Assembly (NCBI RefSeq): GCF_014466955.1
Contig: NZ_AP023396.1
Coordinates: 3,286,001 to 3,350,000, forward strand
Direction of reading: 5' to 3'
Source: Nocardia wallacei
GTDB taxonomy: Bacteria > Actinomycetota > Actinomycetes > Mycobacteriales > Mycobacteriaceae
Length of the DNA: 64,000 nt
A model generated the notes under the pieces. That model was not told where the DNA came from. It saw only the letters and a program-made list of their open reading frames with translations, and did no database searches. Below, in pieces: positions 7,957 through 17,202 of the stretch. Position 1 is the first letter of the stretch, and each line of letters opens with the position of its first letter. Position numbers and translations under genes: made by a program.

Positions 7957-8616
7957 ATGGAAAACATGGAGAACATGGATATGCGCGGTCGCTGGCGTGG
8001 TCCGCGGCCCGGTGGCCGCGAGCAGTTCCGGCGTCATCCGCGCGGCGGGCACGGCCCGCACGGTTTCGGTCCGGGTTTCGGCCCGTTCGGTCCGGAGTTC
8101 GGACCCGGATTCGGGCCCGGGGGCCCGTTCGGTCGTGGTCGCGGCCGGGGTGGCCGCGGGCGGCGCGGTGATGTCCGCGCGGCGATCCTGCTGCTGCTGC
8201 AGGAGCGGCCGATGCACGGCTACGAACTCATCCAGCAGATCCGCGAGCGCAGCGAGGACGTCTGGCGCCCCAGCCCGGGGTCGATCTACCCGGCGTTGTC
8301 GCAGCTCGAGGACGAGGGCCTGGTACTCATCGACAAGGTCGCCGGGCGCAAGACCGCCAAGCTGACCGACGCGGGCGCCGAGTATGTGCAGTCGCATCGC
8401 GACGACCTGGGCGATCCCTGGCAGGAGGTCCGCGACGGCGTCGGTGACCAGGCGCTGGACCTGCGCGAACTGGTCGGCCAGCTGATGGGCGCGGTCGCGC
8501 AGGTGGCCCGGGCCGGCACGCCGGAACAGGCGGCCAAGGCGGCCGAGGTGCTCACCGAGGCGCGTCGCTCGCTGTACCGGATTCTCGCCGACGACGACAC
8601 CGCCCCCGGAAACTGA
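7957..8616 (+). CDS. PadR-family transcriptional regulator with glycine-rich N-terminus
   Basis: A 219-residue regulator. The first 70 residues are disordered and rich in Gly, Arg, Phe and Pro (repeated FGPGFGP blocks). The winged helix follows, with LLLLQERPMHGYELIQQI, SPGSIYPALSQLEDEGLV and the wing GRKTAKLTDAG (about residues 72-148). A helical C-terminal dimerisation region ends the protein. The ATG has GAGGAGG upstream. No divergent transporter is present, so its targets other than itself are unknown. Confidence 0.92.
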   Translation: MENMENMDMRGRWRGPRPGGREQFRRHPRGGHGPHGFGPGFGPFGPEFGPGFGPGGPFGRGRGRGGRGRRGDVRAAILLLLQERPMHGYELIQQIRERSEDVWRPSPGSIYPALSQLEDEGLVLIDKVAGRKTAKLTDAGAEYVQSHRDDLGDPWQEVRDGVGDQALDLRELVGQLMGAVAQVARAGTPEQAAKAAEVLTEARRSLYRILADDDTAPGN

Positions 8617-8643
8617 CGGCGGCGAAACACCGTACGCACGGAC

Positions 8644-8667
8644 CATTTCCCGCCCGAGTGGGGAATG
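8644..8667. terminator. Possible hairpin after the PadR gene
   Basis: CATTTCCC and GGGGAATG pair at seven of eight positions across an eight-base loop. There is no U-tract. It may be a weak terminator for the PadR gene or may act in the leader of the lipase gene. Confidence 0.3.
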
Positions 8668-9702
8668 ATCCGTGAGATGGGACAACGACGGTGCCGCGGA
8701 TTTCGGGAGGTCTCACAGTGGTGGCGCATCGCGGTGACGGGCGCGACGGTGTGCGCGCTGGCGCTCGGCGCCGGCGCGCATGCCGCGGCCGACCCGGCCG
8801 TGCCGCCCGACTATCGCCCGCCGGTGGTTCCCACCGAGCCCGGTCCGCCGCAGTCGGAACACCTGACCGCCGCCTGGTACATGAGGACCCATCCGGCGGC
8901 GACTCCCGGCGGAACCAACGATTTCACCTGCCGCCCCAGCGCCGAACATCCGCGCCCGGTGGTGCTGGCGCACGGCACCGACGCCTCCGCCTACACCGAC
9001 TGGGCCGCCGTCGGCCCGGCGCTCGCCCAGGCCGGATACTGCGTCTTCGCCCTGAACTACGGCGGTAGACCGGACGCGATCCGCGACTTCGGCACCGAGG
9101 ACTCGTGGTTGTCGGCGCGGCAGGTCGGCGAATTCGTCGAGCGGGTGCGGACGGCGACCGGTGCGCCGCGGGTGGATCTCGTCGGATTCTCCCAGGGCGC
9201 CAATGTGACTCGCTACTACCTGAACAAACTCGGCGGGGCCGCCGCGGTCGGCCAGTGGGTGGGCCTCGCGTCGCCGAGTCATGGCGGCGATATGTACGGC
9301 CTGGTCCGCGTGGCCGACTCGGTTCCGGGTCTGTGGGGGTTGTTCGAACGGCTCACCTCGCGGGCGGCGGTGCAGCAGGCCGCGGGGTCGCCGTTCATTC
9401 GCGCGCTGAACGCCGGCGGTGACACGGTGCCCGGCGTGCGGTACACCACGATCAGCAGCCGGGTCGACGAGATGATCCAGCCGAACGACAGCATGGCGCT
9501 GGCCGGCCCGGACGTCACCAACATCTGGCTGCAGGACGTCTGCCCCGCCGACCTGACCGGGCACTTCCATCTGGTGTACGACCCGCTCGCGTGGCAGCTG
9601 CTGCTCAACGTCCTCGACCCGGCGCACGCGCGTGCCCCGGAGTGCCGATTCGTGCCGCTCGGGGCCGGTATTCCCGAGGTGGTGCTGGGCGCGCACATCT
9701 GA
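8665..9702 (+). CDS. Secreted lipase/esterase (alpha/beta hydrolase)
   Basis: About 345 residues with a signal peptide: the hydrophobic stretch AVTGATVCALALGAGAHA and a probable cleavage after AHA before AADPA. The nucleophile elbow GFSQG lies in VDLVGFSQGANVTRYYLN, an HG oxyanion motif in VVLAHGTDAS, and a late histidine in LTGHFHLVYDP could complete the triad. The pattern fits actinobacterial class-2-like lipases (EstA/LipA type) exported through the membrane. The start may instead be ATG 8677; the region upstream forms a hairpin and gives no clear ribosome-binding site for either. Confidence 0.85.
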   Translation: MIREMGQRRCRGFREVSQWWRIAVTGATVCALALGAGAHAAADPAVPPDYRPPVVPTEPGPPQSEHLTAAWYMRTHPAATPGGTNDFTCRPSAEHPRPVVLAHGTDASAYTDWAAVGPALAQAGYCVFALNYGGRPDAIRDFGTEDSWLSARQVGEFVERVRTATGAPRVDLVGFSQGANVTRYYLNKLGGAAAVGQWVGLASPSHGGDMYGLVRVADSVPGLWGLFERLTSRAAVQQAAGSPFIRALNAGGDTVPGVRYTTISSRVDEMIQPNDSMALAGPDVTNIWLQDVCPADLTGHFHLVYDPLAWQLLLNVLDPAHARAPECRFVPLGAGIPEVVLGAHI

Positions 9703-9784
9703 TCGGGCGAACCCGGGCGGGACGACGCCGGCGACTTCGTAAACTGAGACGACCGTTTCCTTACTCGCCCGGGAGTTGTTGCAC

Positions 9785-10375
9785 GTGACCATCCAGCCCG
9801 TTCGCCTGTTCGGCGATCCCGTACTGCGCGCCCGTGCGGACGAGGTCACCACCTTCGACAGGGAACTGCGCCAGCTGGTGACCGATCTGACCGACACCAT
9901 GCACGGCAGCGGTGGCGTCGGGATGGCGGCGCCGCAGATCGGGGTCGGCCTGCGGGTGTTCGTCTACGACACCAGCAGCGCCGGGCAGGACCGTCCGGGC
10001 ACCCGCGGAGCGGGGCATCTGGTGAACCCGACCTATGCGGTGATCGGCGCCGAGGAGCAGACCGGTCCGGAGGGCTGCCTGTCGATTCCGGGTCTGCGTT
10101 ACGACGTCACCCGGGCGCTGCGGGTGATCGCCCGGGGCGTCGACTTCGACGGCGCCGCAGTGGAATTCGAGGCCGACGGACTGCTGGCGCGCTGTGTCCA
10201 GCACGAGACCGACCATCTCGACGGGGTGCTGTATCTCGACCGGCTGGATGCCGCGACCCGCAAGGAGGCCATGCGCGCCGTGCGGGAATCGGACTGGTTC
10301 GGCGCGGGCAAGACGGTGATGTCGGCGGCCGAGGTGTCGGCCACGCGCGCCGCGGCGGCGGGACGGGGACGCTGA
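9785..10375 (+). CDS. def: Peptide deformylase
   Basis: A metal-dependent enzyme that removes the formyl group from new proteins. All three family motifs are present: [15 protein letters not shown] (metal Cys) and QHETDHLDG (two metal His and the catalytic Glu). GTG 9785 has GGGAG nine bases upstream; a TTG at 9776 would put the ribosome-binding site on the start. A C-terminal extension of about 35 residues is usual for actinobacteria. Its stop overlaps the fmt start (TGATG), so formylation and deformylation enzymes are co-translated. Confidence 0.96.
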   Translation: MTIQPVRLFGDPVLRARADEVTTFDRELRQLVTDLTDTMHGSGGVGMAAPQIGVGLRVFVYDTSSAGQDRPGTRGAGHLVNPTYAVIGAEEQTGPEGCLSIPGLRYDVTRALRVIARGVDFDGAAVEFEADGLLARCVQHETDHLDGVLYLDRLDAATRKEAMRAVRESDWFGAGKTVMSAAEVSATRAAAAGRGR

Positions 10376-11298
10376 TGCGCCTGGTATTCGCCGGTACGCC
10401 CGAACCCGCGGTGCCGTCGCTGCGGCAGCTGATCGAGTCGTCGCGGCACGAGGTGGTGGCGGTGGTGACGCGCCCGGACGCCGTGGCCGGGCGCGGGCGC
10501 AAGGTGACCCGGTCGCCGGTCGGGCGGCTGGCCGACGAGCACGGGATCGCGGTGCTGACGCCGGACAAACCGTCGGAGCCCGAATTCGTCGAGCGGCTCA
10601 CCGCGTTGGCCCCGGACTGCTGCCCGGTGGTGGCCTACGGTGCGCTGCTGCCGCAACGGGTGCTCGACATTCCCCGGCACGGCTGGGTGAACCTGCACTT
10701 CTCGCTGCTTCCGGCGTGGCGGGGCGCCGCTCCCGTGCAGGCCGCGATCCTCGCCGGTGACGAGATCACCGGCGCCTCCACCTTCCAGATCGAGGCGGGG
10801 CTGGACACCGGGCCGGTCTTCGGCGTGGTGACGGAGAAGATCGGCGTCACCGACACGGCGGGGACACTGCTGGGCCGACTCTCCGAAACCGGTGCGCGCC
10901 TGCTGGAATCGACCCTCGACGGCATCGAGGACGGCACGGTCCAGGCCGTCCCGCAGTCCACCGACGGCGTCTCCTACGCGCCGAAGATCGACTCGGATGC
11001 CGGGCACATCCGCTGGGACCAACCCGCCCTGGCGGTAGGCCGCCGCATTCGCGCCGTCACCCCCGCCCCCGGTGCCTGGACCGAAGTAGACGGCAAGCGC
11101 CTCAAACTGGGCCCGGTGGAACTGGTCGAGGAAACCCTCCCCACCCGCGCGATCGAGGTCCGCAAAACCGGCGTCTACATCGGCACCGCCACCACCGCTG
11201 TCCGCCTCGACCAGGTACAACCCCAAGGCAAACGCATGATGCCCGCCCTCGACTGGGCCCGCGGCGCCCGCCTCCAGCCCGGCACGGTGGTCGAGTGA
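10375..11298 (+). CDS. fmt: Methionyl-tRNA formyltransferase
   Basis: A 307-residue enzyme that formylates the initiator Met-tRNA with 10-formyl-THF. The catalytic region [17 protein letters not shown] contains the Asn, His and SLLP loop, and the second Asp motif is in AGLDTGPVF. The C-terminal tRNA-binding domain starts near residue 205. It overlaps def at its start and rsmB at its end (GTGA), making a tight def-fmt-rsmB operon like that of other actinobacteria. Confidence 0.97.
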   Translation: MRLVFAGTPEPAVPSLRQLIESSRHEVVAVVTRPDAVAGRGRKVTRSPVGRLADEHGIAVLTPDKPSEPEFVERLTALAPDCCPVVAYGALLPQRVLDIPRHGWVNLHFSLLPAWRGAAPVQAAILAGDEITGASTFQIEAGLDTGPVFGVVTEKIGVTDTAGTLLGRLSETGARLLESTLDGIEDGTVQAVPQSTDGVSYAPKIDSDAGHIRWDQPALAVGRRIRAVTPAPGAWTEVDGKRLKLGPVELVEETLPTRAIEVRKTGVYIGTATTAVRLDQVQPQGKRMMPALDWARGARLQPGTVVE

Positions 11299-12962
11299 CC
11301 CGCCCGGAAGGCACTGGCGACCGGCGCGATTCGAACACACGAGGGTCGGGCCCGCGGCGAAACGCCACCCAGGCCTCGCGAGTTCGCCGGGCCGACGACG
11401 GGCGGGGTTCGCAGGGCCGGCGGTCCGGCGGTGACCAAGGCCGAGGGGCTCAGCAGTCTGACAATGGACGCGGTTCGCAGGATCGGCGGTCCGGCGGCGG
11501 AGAGGGTTCGCGGGCTCGGCGGGGGGACAGCGGCGGCGGGACGCAGGCTGGGCGCGCCGATCGGAGGCAGGGCTCGCGGGCTCGCCAGGCCGACGATGGG
11601 CGGGGGAAGGGACGCTCGGGGCGGCGGGGTGCGGGGGATGCGCCTCGGGAGGTGGCTCGGGATGTTGTGCGGGCGGTACGGGAGCGGGATGCCTACGCGA
11701 ATCTCGTACTGCCCGGGTTGCTTCGGGAGCGGCGGGTCGAGGGGCGGGATGCGGCGTTCGCGACCGAGTTGGCGTATGGGGCCTGTCGATCTCTCGGCGT
11801 GCTGGACGCCGTGATCGGGGACTGTGCGGGGCGGGGGGTGGACGAGATCGATGGGCCGTTGCTGGATGTGTTGCGGCTCGGGGTGTACCAGCTGCTGCGT
11901 ACGCGGGTCGGGGCGCATGCGGCCGTGGATACCTCGGTGGAGTTGGTGCGAGCCGAATTCGGCAGTGGCAAGGCGGGTTTCGTCAATGCCGTGCTGCGGC
12001 GAGCGGGGGAGCGCACACCGGAGGAGTGGGTCGAACGGCTGGCGCCGCGGGATCCGCTGGGGCACTTGGCATTCGAGTACGCCCATCCGAAGTGGATCGC
12101 GCAGGCCTTCGCGGACGCGCTCGGCGCCCGCGCCGACGAACTGCGCGATCTGCTGGCCGCCGACGACACGCGCCCGGAGGTGCATCTGGTGGCCCGGCCC
12201 GGCGACATCACCGCCGCGGAACTGGCCCTCGTGACGGGCGGTGAGGTAGGTCCGTGGTCGCCGTACGCCGTCCACCTCGAGGGCGGTGACCCCGGCAAGC
12301 TGGAGCCGGTGCGCGCGGGCATGGCCGCCGTGCAGGACGAGGGCAGTCAGCTGGTGGCCCTGTCGCTGACCCGTGCCCCGCTGCACGGCCCCGACACCGG
12401 CCGCTGGCTGGACCTGTGCGCGGGACCGGGCGGCAAGACGGCGCTACTCGGCGCCCTCGCCGATATCGACGGATACCGCGTCGACGCCGTCGAACCGGCC
12501 GAACACCGTGCCGAGCTGGTGCGCAAGGCGACCGACGGTCTGCCGGTGACCGTGCACGTGACCGACGGCCGCGCCAGTGGCCTCACTCCCGGCTACGACC
12601 GCATCCTCGTCGACGCCCCCTGCACCGGCCTGGGCGCGCTGCGCAGGCGACCCGAGGCCCGCTGGCGCCGCACCCCCGCCGACGTTCGCGACCTCACGCT
12701 GCTGCAGCGCGAACTACTCACCGCCGCATGGGATCTCCTGCGTCCCGGCGGCGTGGTGGTGTACTCGACCTGCTCGCCACACCTCCCCGAAACCGTCGCG
12801 GTGGTAGGCGACCTGGTCCGGCGCACCGACGCCGAGCAACTCGACACCCGCGCCCTGCTGCCGGGCGTCACCGACCTCGGCGGCGGCCCGGCGGCCCAGC
12901 TCTGGCCCCACCGGCACGGCACCGACGCGATGTTCGCGGCGGCCCTCCGCAAACCCGTGTGA
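11295..12962 (+). CDS. rsmB: 16S rRNA m5C967-type methyltransferase with long RG-rich N-terminus
   Basis: A 555-residue RsmB/Fmu/Sun-type enzyme. Residues from about 115 form a NusB-like RNA-binding domain. The SAM fold follows, with [14 protein letters not shown], and the two family cysteines are Cys443 in VDAPCTGLG and Cys493 in YSTCSPH (the latter the usual nucleophile). The first 110 residues are an unusual extension rich in Arg, Gly, Ser and Asp, with an imperfect internal repeat ([15 protein letters not shown] and [15 protein letters not shown]). This extension is probably disordered and may help bind RNA. The start overlaps the fmt stop by four bases, which argues that the extension is really translated. 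Confidence 0.93.
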   Translation: MTRPEGTGDRRDSNTRGSGPRRNATQASRVRRADDGRGSQGRRSGGDQGRGAQQSDNGRGSQDRRSGGGEGSRARRGDSGGGTQAGRADRRQGSRARQADDGRGKGRSGRRGAGDAPREVARDVVRAVRERDAYANLVLPGLLRERRVEGRDAAFATELAYGACRSLGVLDAVIGDCAGRGVDEIDGPLLDVLRLGVYQLLRTRVGAHAAVDTSVELVRAEFGSGKAGFVNAVLRRAGERTPEEWVERLAPRDPLGHLAFEYAHPKWIAQAFADALGARADELRDLLAADDTRPEVHLVARPGDITAAELALVTGGEVGPWSPYAVHLEGGDPGKLEPVRAGMAAVQDEGSQLVALSLTRAPLHGPDTGRWLDLCAGPGGKTALLGALADIDGYRVDAVEPAEHRAELVRKATDGLPVTVHVTDGRASGLTPGYDRILVDAPCTGLGALRRRPEARWRRTPADVRDLTLLQRELLTAAWDLLRPGGVVVYSTCSPHLPETVAVVGDLVRRTDAEQLDTRALLPGVTDLGGGPAAQLWPHRHGTDAMFAAALRKPV

Positions 12963-13287
12963 GCGCCCCCGACCGAACCCGGAGCACACCGCGGCCGTCG
13001 AGTGTGCCGCCTCGCCGCGTACGCCGAACGCGCGTCGGATCGCCCGCCGATGGTGATGTCGGCGATACCGACTCGCGAGGCCGGTAACGCCCGATGGGGC
13101 GGCACGCGACCGCACCGCTCTCACCGGGTATACCGCGACCTGGAACAATGGTTCGGGCAAATCGGCCGCACCTGCGGTCGGTGGCGTTCTGCCCGGCGAC
13201 GGGTGGGACACCGTAAGCGTGGCGTTCGCACATCGGTAACCCTGGCGTGAGACAACCACAGCGCACAGGTGGGGACCGATCGGAAAG
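12963..13287. other. 325-bp intergenic region
   Basis: No convincing gene is seen. Bases 13003-13032 closely resemble 37021-37051 (a shared TGTGCCGCCTCG and CGCCGAACGCG), suggesting a short dispersed repeat. The last 80 bases must carry the promoter of the NRPS-like gene. Confidence 0.4.
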
Positions 13288-16200
13288 GTGAACAGGGACG
13301 TGATACTCCAGCCGGAGGTCTCGGAGACCACGGCGGCCGCCGCGGCGTCGCCACTGCTGCGGTCCGCATGCGCCGCACCGCCCCGCACCCTGGTCGACAT
13401 CCTGGCCGCGACGGCACTGGACCATCCCGACGCGCCCGCGATCGACGACGGCACCGACACCCTCAGCTACGCCGAACTGCTGGCGGAGGTCGACGACACG
13501 GTGGACCGGCTGCGCGAGGCGGGTGTGCGGGCCGGTGATCGGGTGGGCGTGCGCATCCCGTCCGGCACCGGCGAGCTGTACGTCACGATTCTCGCCGTGC
13601 TGCACGCCGGGGCGGCCTACGTCCCGGTCGACGCCGACGACCCGGACGAACGCGCGCGGCTGGTCTTCGGCGAGGCCGGGGTCAGCGCCGTCGTCACCGC
13701 CGACGGCGTGGTCCCGCACGGCGACACCGGCACCGCCCGCCCGGGCACCACGGCGTCCCCCGACCCGGACGACGACGCCTGGATCATCTTCACTTCCGGC
13801 TCCACCGGCACGCCGAAGGGGGTCGCGGTCACCCACCGCAACGCCGCCGCCTTCGTCGACGCCGAGGCCCGGCTGTTCCTGCCCGACGCCCCGCTCGGCC
13901 CGGGCGATCGGGTGCTGGCCGGCCTGTCGGTGGCATTCGACGCCTCCTGCGAGGAGATGTGGCTGGCCTGGCGGCACGGCGCCTGCCTGGTTCCGGCTCC
14001 CCGCGCGCTGGTACGCAGCGGAATGGACCTCGGTCCGTGGCTGGTGCGCCGCCGGATCACGGTGGTCTCGACCGTCCCGACGCTGGCCGCGATGTGGCCC
14101 GCCGAGGCCCTCGACGCCGTGCGGCTGCTGATCTTCGGCGGCGAGGCGGTGCCACCCGAACTGGCCGAACGCCTGGCCGGAACCGGCTCGCGCGAGGTGT
14201 GGAACACCTACGGCCCGACCGAGGCCACCGTCGTCGCCTGCGCGGCCCGGCTGACCGGGCAGCCGCCCGTGCGCATCGGCCTGCCACTCGACGGCTGGGA
14301 CCTGGCCGTCGTCGACTCCCACGGAAACCCGGTGGGGGAGGGCGAATCCGGTGAACTGGTGATCGGCGGCGCGGGCCTGGCCCGCTACCTCGACCCCGCC
14401 AAGGACGCCGAAAAGTACGCTCCCATGCCCAGTCTGGGCTGGCAGCGCGCCTACCGCAGCGGCGACCTGGTCCGCAACGAGAGCGCGGGCCTGGTCTTTC
14501 TCGGCCGCGCCGACGACCAGGTGAAGATCGGCGGCCGCCGCATCGAACTGGGCGAACTCGACAACGCCCTCCAGCACCTGCCCGGCGTCACCGCGGGCGC
14601 GGCCGCTGTGCGAACCACCAAGGCGGGCAACCGGATTCTCGTCGGCTACCTGTCCGTCGCCGATCCCGCGTTCGATGTCGCGCACGCGCGCACCCTGCTC
14701 GCCGAGCAGCTCCCGGCGCCGCTCGTACCACGCCTGGCCGTCCTCGGCGAATTACCCACGCGCACATCGGGAAAGGTGGACCGCGACGCGCTGCCCTGGC
14801 CGCTGCCCGGCGGCACATCCGCTCAGGAACCCGCCACGGATCTGAGCGAGACGGCGCAATGGATAGCGGGACTGTGGAATTCGATCCTCGGCGCCGAAGT
14901 GAGCGGCCCGGACGCCGACTTCTTCGACCTCGGCGGCGGATCGCTCGCCGCGGCCCAGCTGGTCACCGCGCTGCGCGACCGCTTCCCTCAGATCACCGTC
15001 GCCGACCTGTACGACCATCCCCGGCTGGGCGCGCTCGCCGAACTGCTGGAGTCCGCCGCCCCGGCGGCCGAGGTCGCACCGCGCCTGGTCACCCCGACCC
15101 CGCGCCGCGCGCAATGGGCGCAACTGCTGGCCCTGGTGCCGCTGACCACGCTGACCGGCCTGCAATGGCTGACCTGGCTGGGCATCGTCACCAATGTGGC
15201 GAGCTGGTCCGGCGCCATTCCGTGGATGCCGGGACTGTCCTGGTGGTGGGCGCTGCTGGGCTTCGTGCTGTTCATCTCGCCACCGGGCCGCATGGCGATC
15301 TGCGTCGCGGGCGCACGGCTGCTGCTGCGGGGTGTCAGGCCGGGCAGCTATCCGCGCGGCGGTTCGGTGCACCTGCGGCTGTGGGCGGCGGTGCGGCTGT
15401 CGGAGGCCAGCGGCGCCGAGAACCTCTCGGGCGCACCGTGGATGGTGCCGTTCGCGAGGGCACTGGGCGCGCGGGTCGGCAAGGGCGTCGACCTGCACAC
15501 CCTGCCGCCCGTGACGGGCCTGCTGGAACTCGGCGACGGCTGCAGCGTGGAGCCGGAGGTGGATCTGGCGGGCTACTGGATCGACGGGGACCGGGTGCAC
15601 ATCGGCGCGGTCCGCATCGGCGCGGGCGCGGTGGTGGGATCGCGGTCCACGTTGCTGCCCGGCGCGGTGATCGGCAAGAACGCCGTCGTGGCACCGGGTT
15701 CGGCGGTCTTCGGCAAGGTGAAGGCCGGGCAGGAGTGGGCGGGCTCGCCCGCGACCAAGGTCGGCAAGGCCGAACGCCGCTGGCCCGCCGGCGCCCCGCC
15801 GCGCGCCGTGCACTGGGTGGCGATCTTCGGCCTGACCTCGATGGCGCTGGCCGCCATGCCGATCGCGGGGCTGGCCGCCGGTGGCGCGTTCATCGCGTGG
15901 TGGATTCGCGACGACCGCACGCCGGCGGGCGCGGTCGCCGACGCGTTCCTCATCCTGCCCGTCGCCACGCTGCTGAGCCTGGCGGTCTTCGCCACCGCGA
16001 CCGTCGTCGCGGTCCGGCTGCTGTCCATCGGGCTGACCGAGGGCTACCACCCGGTCCGCAGCCGGGTCGGTTGGCAGGCGTGGTCGACCGAGCGACTGAT
16101 GGACTCCGCGCGCACCTTCCTGTTCCCGCTCTACGCCAGCCTGCTGACGCCGCTGTGGCTGCGCCTGCTCGGCGCGAACGTCGGGAAGAACGTCGAGGCG

Positions 16201-17202
16201 TCGACGGTGCTGCTGCTGCCCAAGTTCACCACCGTCGCCGACGGCGCGTTCCTGGCCGACGACACCATGGTCGCCGGTTACGAACTCGGCGGTGGCTGGC
16301 TGCACATCGGCGGCGCGAAGGTCGGCAAGCGAGCCTTCCTCGGCAATTCGGGGATGACCGCGCCCGGCCGCCGGGTGCCGAAGAACGGTCTGGTGGCGGT
16401 GCTGTCGGCCGCGCCGGAAAAGGCGAAGGCCGGGTCGTCGTGGCTGGGCAGCCCGCCGGTTCGGTTGCGCCGCACCGCGGGCGACTCCGACACCGCCCGC
16501 ACGTTCGACCCGCCGCTGCGGCTGAAGGTCGCGCGCGGGGTCGTGGAGACCTGCCGCCTGTTCCCGGTGATGGTCACCTTCGGCATCGGACTCGGTGTGC
16601 TGTTCGCGCTGGCCGCGCTGGCGCAGGGGCCCGGGTACTGGTTCGCGGCGCTGCTGTCCGGCGTGGTGCTGCTCGTCGCGGGCGGCTTCGCCGGTGCCTG
16701 CGCGATCGCGGCGAAGTGGCTGGTGGTCGGCCGCATCGCGAAAATCGAACACCCGCTGTGGAGTTCGTTCGTGTGGCGTAACGAGGTGTCCGACGCGTTC
16801 GTGGAAACCGTTGCGGCGCCGTGGTTCGCGCGCGCGGCGACCGGCACCGCGGTGATGAACGTCTGGTTACGCGGCCTCGGCGCGAGGATCGGGCGCGGCG
16901 TGTGGTGCGAGTCGTACTGGCTGCCCGAGGCCGACCTGGTGACCCTCGGCGACGGCGCGACCGTGGAACGCGGCTGCGTGGTGCAGACCCACCTGTTCCA
17001 TGATCGGATCATGGCCATGGACACCGTGACGCTGGAGGCTGGCGCCACCCTCGGCCCGCATTGCGTGGCACTGCCGGCGGCGCGGCTCGGCACCGGCGCC
17101 ACCGTCGGCCCGGCGTCGCTGGTGATGCGCGGCGACACCGTGCCGCCCTCGACCCGCTGGCAGGGTAACCCGATCGCGCCCTGGCCGGAGGGCAAGCCGT
17201 GA
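13288..17202 (+). CDS. Pls/PosA-type single-module NRPS (poly-amino-acid synthetase family)
   Basis: 1,304 residues with the architecture of epsilon-poly-L-lysine synthetase (Pls, about 1,320 residues). Order: an adenylation domain (30-520; FTSGSTGTPKG near 168, FDASCEEMW near 217, NTYGPTEAT near 307), a thiolation domain with phosphopantetheine Ser552 in DLGGGSL, then six membrane segments in three pairs separating three hexapeptide-repeat (left-handed helix) domains at about 685-835, 935-1070 and 1160-1304. There is no condensation domain and no thioesterase; in Pls the tandem C-terminal domains catalyse peptide-bond formation. The residue activated cannot be read with confidence. It is translationally coupled to an M1 peptidase. 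Confidence 0.9.
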   Translation: MNRDVILQPEVSETTAAAAASPLLRSACAAPPRTLVDILAATALDHPDAPAIDDGTDTLSYAELLAEVDDTVDRLREAGVRAGDRVGVRIPSGTGELYVTILAVLHAGAAYVPVDADDPDERARLVFGEAGVSAVVTADGVVPHGDTGTARPGTTASPDPDDDAWIIFTSGSTGTPKGVAVTHRNAAAFVDAEARLFLPDAPLGPGDRVLAGLSVAFDASCEEMWLAWRHGACLVPAPRALVRSGMDLGPWLVRRRITVVSTVPTLAAMWPAEALDAVRLLIFGGEAVPPELAERLAGTGSREVWNTYGPTEATVVACAARLTGQPPVRIGLPLDGWDLAVVDSHGNPVGEGESGELVIGGAGLARYLDPAKDAEKYAPMPSLGWQRAYRSGDLVRNESAGLVFLGRADDQVKIGGRRIELGELDNALQHLPGVTAGAAAVRTTKAGNRILVGYLSVADPAFDVAHARTLLAEQLPAPLVPRLAVLGELPTRTSGKVDRDALPWPLPGGTSAQEPATDLSETAQWIAGLWNSILGAEVSGPDADFFDLGGGSLAAAQLVTALRDRFPQITVADLYDHPRLGALAELLESAAPAAEVAPRLVTPTPRRAQWAQLLALVPLTTLTGLQWLTWLGIVTNVASWSGAIPWMPGLSWWWALLGFVLFISPPGRMAICVAGARLLLRGVRPGSYPRGGSVHLRLWAAVRLSEASGAENLSGAPWMVPFARALGARVGKGVDLHTLPPVTGLLELGDGCSVEPEVDLAGYWIDGDRVHIGAVRIGAGAVVGSRSTLLPGAVIGKNAVVAPGSAVFGKVKAGQEWAGSPATKVGKAERRWPAGAPPRAVHWVAIFGLTSMALAAMPIAGLAAGGAFIAWWIRDDRTPAGAVADAFLILPVATLLSLAVFATATVVAVRLLSIGLTEGYHPVRSRVGWQAWSTERLMDSARTFLFPLYASLLTPLWLRLLGANVGKNVEASTVLLLPKFTTVADGAFLADDTMVAGYELGGGWLHIGGAKVGKRAFLGNSGMTAPGRRVPKNGLVAVLSAAPEKAKAGSSWLGSPPVRLRRTAGDSDTARTFDPPLRLKVARGVVETCRLFPVMVTFGIGLGVLFALAALAQGPGYWFAALLSGVVLLVAGGFAGACAIAAKWLVVGRIAKIEHPLWSSFVWRNEVSDAFVETVAAPWFARAATGTAVMNVWLRGLGARIGRGVWCESYWLPEADLVTLGDGATVERGCVVQTHLFHDRIMAMDTVTLEAGATLGPHCVALPAARLGTGATVGPASLVMRGDTVPPSTRWQGNPIAPWPEGKP

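Noticed and set aside
13002..13250. 82-codon frame between rsmB and the Pls-like gene
   Set aside because: Composition is not coding-like, and its start lies in a repeat shared with another gene gap.
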